Source: Chitinophagaceae bacterium
GTDB lineage: Bacteria; Bacteroidota; Bacteroidia; Chitinophagales; Chitinophagaceae
Direction of reading: 5' to 3'
Assembly: GCA_003489485.1 (NCBI GenBank)
Contig: DNMB01000139.1
Location: forward strand, 1 to 6,885
DNA length: 6,885 nt
The translations under genes were made by a program, and so were the position numbers. The notes under the pieces were generated by a model, which worked only from the letters and a program-made list of their open reading frames with translations, did no database searches and was not told where the DNA came from. This document shows, piece by piece, positions 1 to 6,699 of the stretch; the first letter of the stretch is position 1; each line of letters begins with the position of its first letter.

Positions 1-2391
1 TTTATGATGCTTGGCTATTGCATGTATTTTACGGCCCTGATCAGATCGAATGCCAACCCTGGTATCGATATGAACAACGTGGACAATCCCATCAACCTGG
101 TGTATTATCTGAGCCGCGAACAGTATGGCAGTGCTCCCCTGGTATACGGCCCTCATTTTGCAGCCGACCCCTCAAAAGATCTGGTACCGGGCGAACCTTT
201 CATTGAAAGCGAAATGAAGTATGTGAAAGCGGCCGATCGCTACCTTCCCATTGGCAGGTCTAAGGAATATAATTTTAGCAGCGAGGTCAAACAACTTTTT
301 CCGCGCGTCTGGGATTCGAGCGACGATCAATACCACGCACAATTTTATGCGGAGTGGCTGGGGCTGGGACAAGACCGTGAAAATGGCAGCTATGAACCCC
401 CTTCGTACGGAGATAACATCAATTGGTTCTTTAGCTACCAGATGAGCCTGATGTACTGGCGCTACTTTATGTGGAACTTTTCTGGCAAGCAAAACGATGT
501 GCAGGGAATGGGCAACAAAAGAGATGGCAACTGGGTGACCGGTATCAACTATCTCGATAATGCGCGGCTGGGAGACCAATCAAAATTGCCGCAGAGCATA
601 CGCCAAAACGGTGCCACCAACTATTTCTTCTTGTTACCGTTTCTGCTAGGAATAATCGGTTGCGTGTATCAGTATCTGCAAAATAGAAAGGACTGGATCA
701 TCAGCTTTTTACTCTTCTTCTTTACCGGCATTGCCGTTGTATTGTATCTGAACCAGCCGGGTAACCAGCCACGTGAACGAGACTATGCCTACGTGGGCTC
801 CTTCTACGCCTTTGCCCTGTGGATCGGACTGGCCCTGATTGCCTTTGTTCAGATCGCATCCAAAAAATTATCACAGACCCGCTATCGTGATTTTCTTTTC
901 TATACGCCGGGGTTGGCTTTTCTGGTAACCTTTATGAGTTGCTTTCCCGGAAGCGGCGAAGGAGCGATGATCAATGCGCTGGCGGCCGCTGCGATGGCAG
1001 CAGTGCTGGGTGCAGGATTCAGTTGGCTGCTGGGCTTAGTTACCGGCAACGGCAAAAACTACAACATACTCGTTACGCTTACCACGCTTTGCTGTCTGGC
1101 TGTTCCGGCCCTGATGGCCAACCAAAACTGGGACGATCACGATCGCAGTAACAAAACCACTGCTCCTGACCTGGCCAGAAACTATCTGGAGAGTTGTGCG
1201 CCCAATGCCATACTATTTTCTTTCGGAGATAACGACACCTATCCGCTATGGTATGCACAAGAAGTAGAAGGTATTCGTACCGACATACGCGTTGTCAATA
1301 ATAGCTTACTGGGCATTGACTGGTACATCAATCAACTTCGGTATAAGATAAACGATGCCGACTCCATCAACATGATCTGGGGTCCGGAGAAAGTACAAGG
1401 CAATACCCGCAACTATGTGCTCTATAATCCTGTTGCCGGTATAGACCAAGAGGCATTCTACGACCTCTACGATGTAATGAAGAACTATGTGGGCAGCGAC
1501 GACCCCTCTCGCATGGACAATACCAGAGGTGAGCCGCTCAACATGATTCCGGTAAGCCGCGTGGTCGTGCCTGTAGACAGAGCCACTGTATTGCAAAACG
1601 GAACGGCTAATACCGAAGACAGCATCTTAAGCGAATTTGCTTTTGAACTCCCCAAAAGAGCGCTGCTCAAAAACGATCTGATCATTTTGAACATCATCGC
1701 TGCCAACCAATGGAAGCGTCCCATTTATTTTACCTCTCCCTTCGGAGAGTTGGGCTTTGGACCTTTCTTGCGCAAAGAGGGACTGGCCTATCGGCTGGTA
1801 CCGGTCGTGCCGCAGTATACGCAAATGAAATGGGTAGCCGATCAATCCATGCGAGCCAATGGTCTGGGAGGCACTCCTATTCGCGACAATAATCTGGCGG
1901 TGATCTATACCAACCTCAACGAAAAATATCGCTTTGGCGGCGCCGATAAAAAAGGCATGTACTTTGATGAAGAGAATCGACGTCACCTGCTCAATATTCG
2001 AGAGATCTTTGCGGAGGCTGCAGGCAATCTGGCGGATGCCGGTAAAACCAGCGAAGCAAAAGCGTTGATCGAAAAAGCAGAAAAAGGAATTGACCCCGGC
2101 AATCTCCCCTATGCGATGGTCAGTCGTTTTAACAGCCATAACCAGACCGGTTTGATCTATCTGGAAGCTTGCTATAAGGCCGGAATGAAAGATCTGGCCC
2201 AAAAAATTAAGCAAGCCATTCGCAAAGACCTCGAGCAACAAGAATCTTATTTCAATTACATCCGTGCCCAGCACCCCGATTTCTACGGAGGATTTGAAGG
2301 AACGGAGGCTCCCATCAATGAACGTCTGATGCGCGTGCTCAGTGAGATCGAAGCAAAATACGAACAGGCTGCCCCTGCGCAGAATAAATAA
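1..2391 (+). CDS. DUF2723 / GT117-family membrane glycosyltransferase-like protein, N-terminus missing
   Basis: The 3' part of a large integral membrane protein, open from base 1 in this frame. The ATG at base 4 is internal, because the opening residues (IRSNANPGID, then REQYG and PLVYGP) match the middle of DUF2723 proteins. Family members are usually about 1000-1150 residues, so roughly 250-350 N-terminal residues lie outside the window, including the first helices where a GT-C catalytic acid would be expected. Numbering from base 4, six hydrophobic segments are visible near 206-225, 230-249, 262-283, 296-312, 322-345 and 354-371. Family motifs are QPRERDYAYVGSFYAF (255-270), NWDDHDRSNK (375-384) and FGDNDTYPLWYAQEVEGIRTD (407-427). 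The region after about 372 is soluble and probably periplasmic, ending in a helical, TPR-like tail (about 660-780). The family is related to protein O-mannosyltransferases (eukaryotic TMEM260). The substrate in bacteria is not shown here. It lies 9 bp before the carboxylase gene, on the same strand. Confidence 0.9.
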   Translation, partial: FMMLGYCMYFTALIRSNANPGIDMNNVDNPINLVYYLSREQYGSAPLVYGPHFAADPSKDLVPGEPFIESEMKYVKAADRYLPIGRSKEYNFSSEVKQLFPRVWDSSDDQYHAQFYAEWLGLGQDRENGSYEPPSYGDNINWFFSYQMSLMYWRYFMWNFSGKQNDVQGMGNKRDGNWVTGINYLDNARLGDQSKLPQSIRQNGATNYFFLLPFLLGIIGCVYQYLQNRKDWIISFLLFFFTGIAVVLYLNQPGNQPRERDYAYVGSFYAFALWIGLALIAFVQIASKKLSQTRYRDFLFYTPGLAFLVTFMSCFPGSGEGAMINALAAAAMAAVLGAGFSWLLGLVTGNGKNYNILVTLTTLCCLAVPALMANQNWDDHDRSNKTTAPDLARNYLESCAPNAILFSFGDNDTYPLWYAQEVEGIRTDIRVVNNSLLGIDWYINQLRYKINDADSINMIWGPEKVQGNTRNYVLYNPVAGIDQEAFYDLYDVMKNYVGSDDPSRMDNTRGEPLNMIPVSRVVVPVDRATVLQNGTANTEDSILSEFAFELPKRALLKNDLIILNIIAANQWKRPIYFTSPFGELGFGPFLRKEGLAYRLVPVVPQYTQMKWVADQSMRANGLGGTPIRDNNLAVIYTNLNEKYRFGGADKKGMYFDEENRRHLLNIREIFAEAAGNLADAGKTSEAKALIEKAEKGIDPGNLPYAMVSRFNSHNQTGLIYLEACYKAGMKDLAQKIKQAIRKDLEQQESYFNYIRAQHPDFYGGFEGTEAPINERLMRVLSEIEAKYEQAAPAQNK

Positions 2392-2400
2392 ATAATTGGC

Positions 2401-4026
2401 ATGGACCTGACCTTTAATCAAAACGAAGATCATCTACGCAGTCTGGTAAGCCAGATAGAGCAACGGGCTGCCATCGTTCGTTTGGGAGGCGGAAAAAAAG
2501 CCATTGAAAAACAGAAGGCCAAGAACAAAAAAACTGCAAGGGAGCGAATTGAATACCTCATCGACAAAGACTCTCCTTTTATTGAATTAGGGCTGTTTGC
2601 CGGATACGAACTCTACGAAGAACAAGGTGGCTGCCCCGCAGGCGGCACGGTGGCAGGAATGGGCTACATCAGCGGCAGACAAGCCATTATTGTAGCCAAC
2701 GATCAAACTGTAAAAGCCGGTGCCTGGTTTCCTATTACAGGAAAAAAGAATCTTCGGCTGCAAGAGATCGCCATGGAAAACCGGCTGCCGATCATTTACC
2801 TGGTAGACAGTGCGGGCGTGTTCTTGCCTATGCAAGACCAGATCTTTGCCGATAAAGAACATTTTGGAAGGGTATTTCGCAACAATGCGAAAATGAGCAG
2901 CATGGGCATAACCCAGATCGCAGCGGTAATGGGTGCCTGCGTAGCGGGCGGTGCTTATCTCCCCATTATGAGCGACGAAATGCTAATGGTAGAAGAGAGC
3001 GGATCCGTTTTTTTGGCCGGCTCTTACCTTGTAAAAGCCGCCATTGGAGAAGACATCGACAACGAAAGTTTGGGAGGGGCCCGCATGCATGCTCAGATCA
3101 GCGGCACCGCCGATTATACTTTTACTACAGAAGAGGCCTGTCTGGACCATATTAAAAAAACGATGTCACTACTAGCCAAACCCAAGATGGCTGGTTTTGA
3201 CAGAATCAAGCCCGTTGCGCCGGCCCGCCCTTTAGAAGACCTCTACGGTCTCTTTCCAAAAGACGGAAAACCCTACGACGTACAAGAGATAATAGATTGC
3301 ATTGTGGATGCAGGCAGTTTTTCTCCCTTTAAACATGCCTACGGCAAGACCATCGTATGCGGGTATGCACGTATAGAGGGATGGGCCGTAGGTATCGTAG
3401 CCAATCAGCGAAAGATCGTTAAAAGCGGCAAAGGAGAGATGCAGATGGGAGGGGTTATTTATAACGATAGCGCAGACAAGGCCGCACGATTTATTTTGAA
3501 CTGCAATCAAAAGAAGGTTCCCCTACTGTTCTTGCAAGATGTGACCGGCTTTATGGTCGGTAGCAGAAGCGAACAAGCGGGAATTATAAAAGACGGCGCC
3601 AAACTGGTCAATGCCGTATCGAATTCTGTGGTACCCAAGATCACGATCATTATGGGTAATTCGTTCGGGGCGGGCAATTATGCCATGTGCGGAAAAGCGT
3701 ACGACCCTCGTTTCATTTATGCCTGGCCTACTGCCAAGATCGCTGTAATGGGAGGAGAGGCCGCTGCCAAAACACTGCTACAAATAGAGGTCGCTTCACT
3801 CAAGTCGCAAGGAAAGACGATCGATGCACAAACCGAAGAATCGCTACTAAGCGAAATAAAAGGCCGCTACGAAAAACAAACCTCACCCTACTATGCCGCA
3901 GCCAGACTTTGGGTAGATGAGATCATCGATCCCGTAAAGACAAGGTTGGTGGTAGCAGAGGGTATTGCAGCAGCCAACCTGAATCCCGATATCGATACAT
4001 TGCAAACAGGCGTCTTTCAAGTGTAG
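2401..4026 (+). CDS. acyl-CoA carboxylase beta (carboxyltransferase) subunit, methylcrotonoyl-CoA carboxylase type
   Basis: A complete 541-residue biotin-dependent carboxyltransferase, the usual length for this family. It moves CO2 from carboxybiotin to an acyl-CoA in the cytosol. Two crotonase-fold halves are visible. The N-terminal half has TARERI (45-50), YLVDSAG (133-139), HFGRVFRNNAKMS (154-166) and the oxyanion glycine loop GACVAGGAY (178-186). The C-terminal half has QDVTGFMVG (379-387), GNSFGAGNYAMCGKAYDPRF (419-438) and AWPTAKIAVMGGEAAA (441-456). GAGNYAMCGKAY, the Y-WP-A---VMGGE pattern and the GVFQV end resemble MCC (leucine degradation) or geranyl-CoA carboxylase more than propionyl-CoA carboxylase. 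The exact acyl-CoA is inference. No biotin carboxylase or BCCP subunit is encoded nearby, so the partner must come from elsewhere. The start ATG is the only sensible one: it lies 9 bp after the previous stop, and the FNQNEDHL opening is typical. No Shine-Dalgarno is seen; the upstream DNA is AT-rich. Confidence 0.94.
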   Translation: MDLTFNQNEDHLRSLVSQIEQRAAIVRLGGGKKAIEKQKAKNKKTARERIEYLIDKDSPFIELGLFAGYELYEEQGGCPAGGTVAGMGYISGRQAIIVANDQTVKAGAWFPITGKKNLRLQEIAMENRLPIIYLVDSAGVFLPMQDQIFADKEHFGRVFRNNAKMSSMGITQIAAVMGACVAGGAYLPIMSDEMLMVEESGSVFLAGSYLVKAAIGEDIDNESLGGARMHAQISGTADYTFTTEEACLDHIKKTMSLLAKPKMAGFDRIKPVAPARPLEDLYGLFPKDGKPYDVQEIIDCIVDAGSFSPFKHAYGKTIVCGYARIEGWAVGIVANQRKIVKSGKGEMQMGGVIYNDSADKAARFILNCNQKKVPLLFLQDVTGFMVGSRSEQAGIIKDGAKLVNAVSNSVVPKITIIMGNSFGAGNYAMCGKAYDPRFIYAWPTAKIAVMGGEAAAKTLLQIEVASLKSQGKTIDAQTEESLLSEIKGRYEKQTSPYYAAARLWVDEIIDPVKTRLVVAEGIAAANLNPDIDTLQTGVFQV

Positions 4027-4038
4027 CCCACCCCTGCC

Positions 4039-4506
4039 ATGGCACAACCAGTCACCATTTACACAGACGGAGCCGCCAAGGGAAATCCCGGACCGGGCGG
4101 ATACGGAGCCATCTTAATGAGCGGTGAGCATCAACTTGAACTATCGCAAGGGTACCGCCTTACCACCAACAACCGAATGGAATTAATGGCCGTGATCGCT
4201 GCCTTGCAGGCACTCAAGAAAGATAATCTGCAGGTACAGATCTACTCCGACAGCCAATACGTGGTCAAAGCGGTCAAGGAGGGCTGGTTAAAAAAATGGA
4301 TGGCCACCAACTTTAGAGGAGGCAAGAAGAATGCAGACCTTTGGCGTGAATTTCATGCACTCAGCCAGCAGCACCAACTTCGCTTTCACTGGGTAAAAGG
4401 ACACGCGGACAATGAATACAATAACAGATGCGATCAACTGGCCACCGAAGCGGCGGCAGGTAAGAAACTAAAGATCGATACGGGATACGAAGAAAGCCTT
4501 ACTTAG
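4039..4506 (+). CDS. rnhA: ribonuclease HI
   Basis: A 155-residue RNase HI, the same size as the E. coli enzyme. It cuts the RNA strand of RNA-DNA hybrids (R-loops, primers) using two divalent metal ions. All catalytic residues are present: D10 in YTDGAAKGNPGPGG, E48 in NNRMELMAV, D71 in IYSDSQYVV and D132 in NNRCDQLA. The loop histidine is H122 in WVKGHADNEYNN. The basic handle region is present (GWLKKW through GGKKNADLW, 82-102). The C-terminus ends IDTGYEE, as in many Gram-negative RNases HI. The start lies 12 bp after the carboxylase stop and has no Shine-Dalgarno, so it may be translated from the same transcript as the two upstream genes. Its stop codon overlaps the stop of the convergent membrane-protein gene by 4 bp. 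Nothing is missing or unusual in the protein. Confidence 0.97.
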   Translation: MAQPVTIYTDGAAKGNPGPGGYGAILMSGEHQLELSQGYRLTTNNRMELMAVIAALQALKKDNLQVQIYSDSQYVVKAVKEGWLKKWMATNFRGGKKNADLWREFHALSQQHQLRFHWVKGHADNEYNNRCDQLATEAAAGKKLKIDTGYEESLT

Positions 4507-5075
4507 CGGGCCAGCACCAACGATGCCTTTCTGCGTTCAACATAATTGAACAAAAACAGAATAACGGGCAAGAATACAAAAGTTCCCAGCAAAGAATTAC
4601 GATAAAACGGAAGACCTGCTGTGTAGCAGGTGATCAGCCCACCCATAGACCTTGCATAGATCGTCTCGGCAGCAGAAAGCCAAACCATAAAGTTAGAGAG
4701 CAAGAAAAAGAAAGTGGGTGCAGATAGTGCGCCCAGCGTAAGAGCCTGATAGCTTCTGCCTCTGAAAAGAGCCCCCAACAAGGTTGCGCTCAGCAATAAC
4801 AAATAGTTTTTCCATTGCCCGCCATAGATACCGGGATACTCAAAAACACCTTGCTGATAAAGCAGCTGGATGAACAGGTCGCTGAGCAATAAAGAAAGAA
4901 GGGGCAAAACGAATAATCCTTCTTTTTTACTGAAGACATACCCTGAGAAAAGCGCAATGGCCAGTACAGGAGAAAAGCCCGAAAAAGCGATCTCGGGTCC
5001 AAAAAAGAATTTACAGGCCGTGGTAAGGGCCACCAGTATGAGGGTAAAGAAACTGAGTTTTAATGCGCTGTTCAT
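4503..5075 (-). CDS. DUF6580-family six-helix membrane protein, putative transport protein
   Basis: A 190-residue, very hydrophobic protein with about six predicted membrane segments (near 7-24, 33-49, 53-73, 88-105, 109-134 and 160-178) and short loops. The pattern FSGFSPVLAIALFSGYVF (31-48), an SD at the end of helix 3 (65-66), SNFMVWL (127-133) and CYTAGLPFYRNSLLGT (150-165) is what I recognise as the DUF6580 family, common in Bacteroidota and annotated only as a putative transport protein. Size and topology resemble the substrate-binding (S) components of ECF vitamin or metal transporters, but that is inference: no EcfA or EcfT gene is present, and the substrate is unknown. It lies 66 bp downstream of manA on the same strand, and a TATTTTTG element in that gap may give it its own promoter. 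The ATG follows an AT-rich leader without Shine-Dalgarno. The C-terminus (YVERRKASLVLAR) is basic and probably cytoplasmic. Confidence 0.8.
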   Translation of the reverse strand: MNSALKLSFFTLILVALTTACKFFFGPEIAFSGFSPVLAIALFSGYVFSKKEGLFVLPLLSLLLSDLFIQLLYQQGVFEYPGIYGGQWKNYLLLLSATLLGALFRGRSYQALTLGALSAPTFFFLLSNFMVWLSAAETIYARSMGGLITCYTAGLPFYRNSLLGTFVFLPVILFLFNYVERRKASLVLAR

Positions 5076-5102
5076 GGTTAGGATTTATAGAGAGTCAGTC
5101 AA

Positions 5103-5110
5103 CAAAAATA
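5103..5110 (-). promoter_or_regulatory. candidate -7 promoter element (TATTTTTG) before the DUF6580 gene
   Basis: The minus strand reads TATTTTTG, a full match to the Bacteroidota -7 consensus TAnnTTTG. It lies in the 66 bp gap after manA, 27 bp before the ATG, which would give a leader of roughly 20 nt. No TTTG or TTG is found 19-21 bp upstream where a -33 box should be, so the promoter may be weak, activator-dependent or a chance match in AT-rich DNA. Two direct copies of CCAATT (plus strand 5113-5118 and 5122-5127) sit just upstream of it. I see no hairpin terminator for manA in this gap. Confidence 0.35.
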
Positions 5111-5141
5111 ATCCAATTGTGCCAATTCGGATAGTGAATTA

Positions 5142-6305
5142 TCAACGTGTGTGGATACCACCGGAGGCCCTGAATAAAAGGGCATCACTCAACGCCTTGA
5201 CGAATGCAGTTTGCCCTGACCCGAGCAAGGCAGCGGGTTGTCCCTGTTTAAGCGTAATGGTTCTGCCACCCGCCTCTACCTCTACGGTTCCCCTCATGCA
5301 AAGGAGCAGCACCGGTGTGGTTGTCTGCACCCGGTGAGTCGATCCGGACAGCAGTGACAATTGCCCCAATCTGAAATCATCCACAGGTGTCTCAAACCAT
5401 CCCTCTTCTTGCAAAGGGAGCAATACGCGAGGAACGATGGGCGCAAAGTGAACGTGCTTCATCAATTCTGCTACATCGACATGCTTATTGGTAAGTCCTC
5501 CTCTTAAGACATTATCGGAGTTGGCCATTATCTCTACGTTCTGCCCCTCGAGGTACGCATGCGGCACACCGGCATCTTGAAAGATCGCCTCTCCGGGGTG
5601 TAACTGCACCAGATTAAAAAGATAAACTGAGAAGATCCCTCTGTCGATGTGACCCCCTTGTGAAAAACCCAGTGCGGCACGGGCAGCCCAAAAATCGGGA
5701 TCGTTTCGCTTAAGTACGTTTTGTTGATACAACGGCAAGACAGAATCGATGTGTGAGCGAAGATGCTGATCAACCTCATGCTGGGGCATCTCCATAACCC
5801 TGCGATAAAGGCCTTCATACCCACCCTGCTCAAATACGGGCAGTAAAAAGCGTAAAGCAGCTATCTGGTGAAGTGTGGCGGTCAAAGCATCGCGATCTTT
5901 AAACCCATGTAATAACCAGAAGTCGCTAAGCGCTACCATCAACTCGGGTTTATGGTTGGCATCCTTGTAATTTCTCTGTGGGGAATCCAGTGGAACACCC
6001 AGCTGATTCTCCCTTTCAAATTCATATACTGCGGCTGCCTTGGTAGGATGTACCTGAATGGAAAGCATGGACCTTACATCTAGTACTTTTAGCAAGAAAG
6101 AAAGCTCCCCGGCCAACCGATCTAGTGGCAACCACTGCCCTTCACTGGTCTGAACCTGGGCCATTCCCTGCGGGTGTACCCCCATCCAGTATTCCGCGAA
6201 GGGCTTTTGCTCGCTATTACTCACCGAGAGCAGCTCCGCAATAAAATGAGGGCCTCCCCAATCATATTGTTTTATTACACCCCGTAGCGGCAATATTGCA
6301 TCCAT
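5142..6305 (-). CDS. manA: mannose-6-phosphate isomerase, class I
   Basis: A complete 387-residue type I phosphomannose isomerase (E. coli ManA has 391). It interconverts fructose-6-phosphate and mannose-6-phosphate in the cytosol, the entry step to GDP-mannose or, in reverse, of mannose use. The zinc site is intact: Q84 and H86 in LSIQVHPTKAAA, E121 in NHKPELMVAL and H249 in DAGVPHAYLEG. The active-site arginine is R268 in NSDNVLRGGLTNKHVD. Other family marks are the N-terminal KQYDWGG (12-18), WMGVHPQG (40-47), LLKVLDVRSMLS (71-82) and a C-terminal cupin-like half (about 310-387). The start at MDAILPLRGVIKQYDWGG fits the family, and no in-frame alternative upstream is needed. A 35 bp gap separates it from the divergent yraN gene, so it is the first gene of its transcript. 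The DUF6580 gene follows it on the same strand. Confidence 0.95.
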   Translation of the reverse strand: MDAILPLRGVIKQYDWGGPHFIAELLSVSNSEQKPFAEYWMGVHPQGMAQVQTSEGQWLPLDRLAGELSFLLKVLDVRSMLSIQVHPTKAAAVYEFERENQLGVPLDSPQRNYKDANHKPELMVALSDFWLLHGFKDRDALTATLHQIAALRFLLPVFEQGGYEGLYRRVMEMPQHEVDQHLRSHIDSVLPLYQQNVLKRNDPDFWAARAALGFSQGGHIDRGIFSVYLFNLVQLHPGEAIFQDAGVPHAYLEGQNVEIMANSDNVLRGGLTNKHVDVAELMKHVHFAPIVPRVLLPLQEEGWFETPVDDFRLGQLSLLSGSTHRVQTTTPVLLLCMRGTVEVEAGGRTITLKQGQPAALLGSGQTAFVKALSDALLFRASGGIHTR

Positions 6306-6326
6306 TCGTTCGATCGTTTATACTTG
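6294..6326 (+). promoter_or_regulatory. candidate promoter for yraN
   Basis: ATTG at 6294-6297 and TATACTTG at 6319-6326 are 21 bp apart. This fits the Bacteroidota sigma-70-type layout (TTTG or TTG, 19-21 bp, TAnnTTTG) with one mismatch in the -7 box. Transcription would start about base 6331, giving a leader of only about 10 nt before the yraN ATG. The upstream box lies inside the first codons of manA. The match is by eye and has not been tested against background frequency. Confidence 0.35.
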
Positions 6327-6328
6327 GT

Positions 6329-6336
6329 TAAAGATA
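6329..6336 (-). promoter_or_regulatory. candidate -7 element for manA
   Basis: The minus strand reads TATCTTTA, seven of eight positions of TAnnTTTG, about 23 bp before the manA ATG. No matching -33 box is found at the right distance, where the DNA is yraN coding sequence. Some promoter must serve manA from this region, because the neighbouring gene is divergent. If real, its polymerase footprint would overlap that of the yraN promoter on the other strand. Confidence 0.22.
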
Positions 6337-6340
6337 CAGC

Positions 6341-6697
6341 ATGAACAAGCATCTTGCGCTGGGCAGTGCCGGCGAGCAGTTGGCGGCCCAATGGCTGCAA
6401 CAAAAAGGCTACACCATTTTGCAACAGAATTTCAGATGGGGCAAAACAGAGATCGACATCGTGGCCACTAAGGGAGAATGGTTGCATATCGTAGAGGTCA
6501 AAACAAGCAGCACCGATAAATGGGGTACCCCAGAGATGAGGGTCGATCAAAAAAAAATGAGGGTGCTACAGCGAGCCGCAAATTTTTTACTGCGGTCAAC
6601 GGGCAGACAGTGGATACAGTACGATGTAATAGCCATCACCTGGAAAAGGGGCCAAGCACCCCAAATAGAACTGATCGAAGACTTGAGCTGTAAGTAA
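6341..6697 (+). CDS. yraN: YraN / UPF0102 family nuclease-like protein
   Basis: A complete 118-residue YraN-family protein, the normal length. The family has the restriction-endonuclease-like (PD-(D/E)XK) fold seen in Holliday-junction resolvases, but its cellular job is poorly defined. The signature is intact: LGSAGEQLAAQWLQQKGY (7-24), ILQQNFRWGKTEIDIVA (26-42) and VEVKTSS (51-57), giving the expected acidic and lysine set E37, D39, E52 and K54. RAANFLL (78-84) and QYDVIAI (93-99) match the conserved second half. The ATG is well supported because the family begins a few residues before LG-xGE. The gene is divergent from manA across 35 bp and convergent with the YkgJ-type gene with a 2 bp gap. 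It contains a run of nine A (6549-6557, coding for Lys-Lys); loss of one A would put a TGA directly after it. Confidence 0.93.
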   Translation: MNKHLALGSAGEQLAAQWLQQKGYTILQQNFRWGKTEIDIVATKGEWLHIVEVKTSSTDKWGTPEMRVDQKKMRVLQRAANFLLRSTGRQWIQYDVIAITWKRGQAPQIELIEDLSCK

Positions 6698-6699
6698 GG

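Noticed and set aside
172..579. A 135-codon minus-strand frame inside the DUF2723 gene
   Set aside because: It is fully antisense to a recognised protein, has no separate signal for expression and no recognisable domain.
1627..2433. A 268-codon open frame on the minus strand inside the DUF2723 gene
   Set aside because: It lies antisense to strongly conserved coding sequence, runs into the carboxylase start, and its translation (for example FVFCFDLTEHAHQTF) resembles no family I know. It is a shadow of the codon use on the plus strand.
5076..5141. Rho-independent terminator or riboswitch between manA and the DUF6580 gene
   Set aside because: I found no GC-rich stem followed by a T run on the minus strand. 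The gap is only 66 bp and AT-rich, too short for known large riboswitch classes.
4870..5337. A 155-codon plus-strand frame across the DUF6580/manA gap
   Set aside because: It overlaps both minus-strand genes antisense, and its translation shows low-complexity Lys/Ser/Pro/Val stretches without a family pattern. The minus-strand genes have clear motifs in the same DNA.
6275..6550. A minus-strand frame overlapping yraN and the manA start
   Set aside because: It uses yraN coding DNA in antisense and would displace the well-placed manA start. YraN has an intact family signature.
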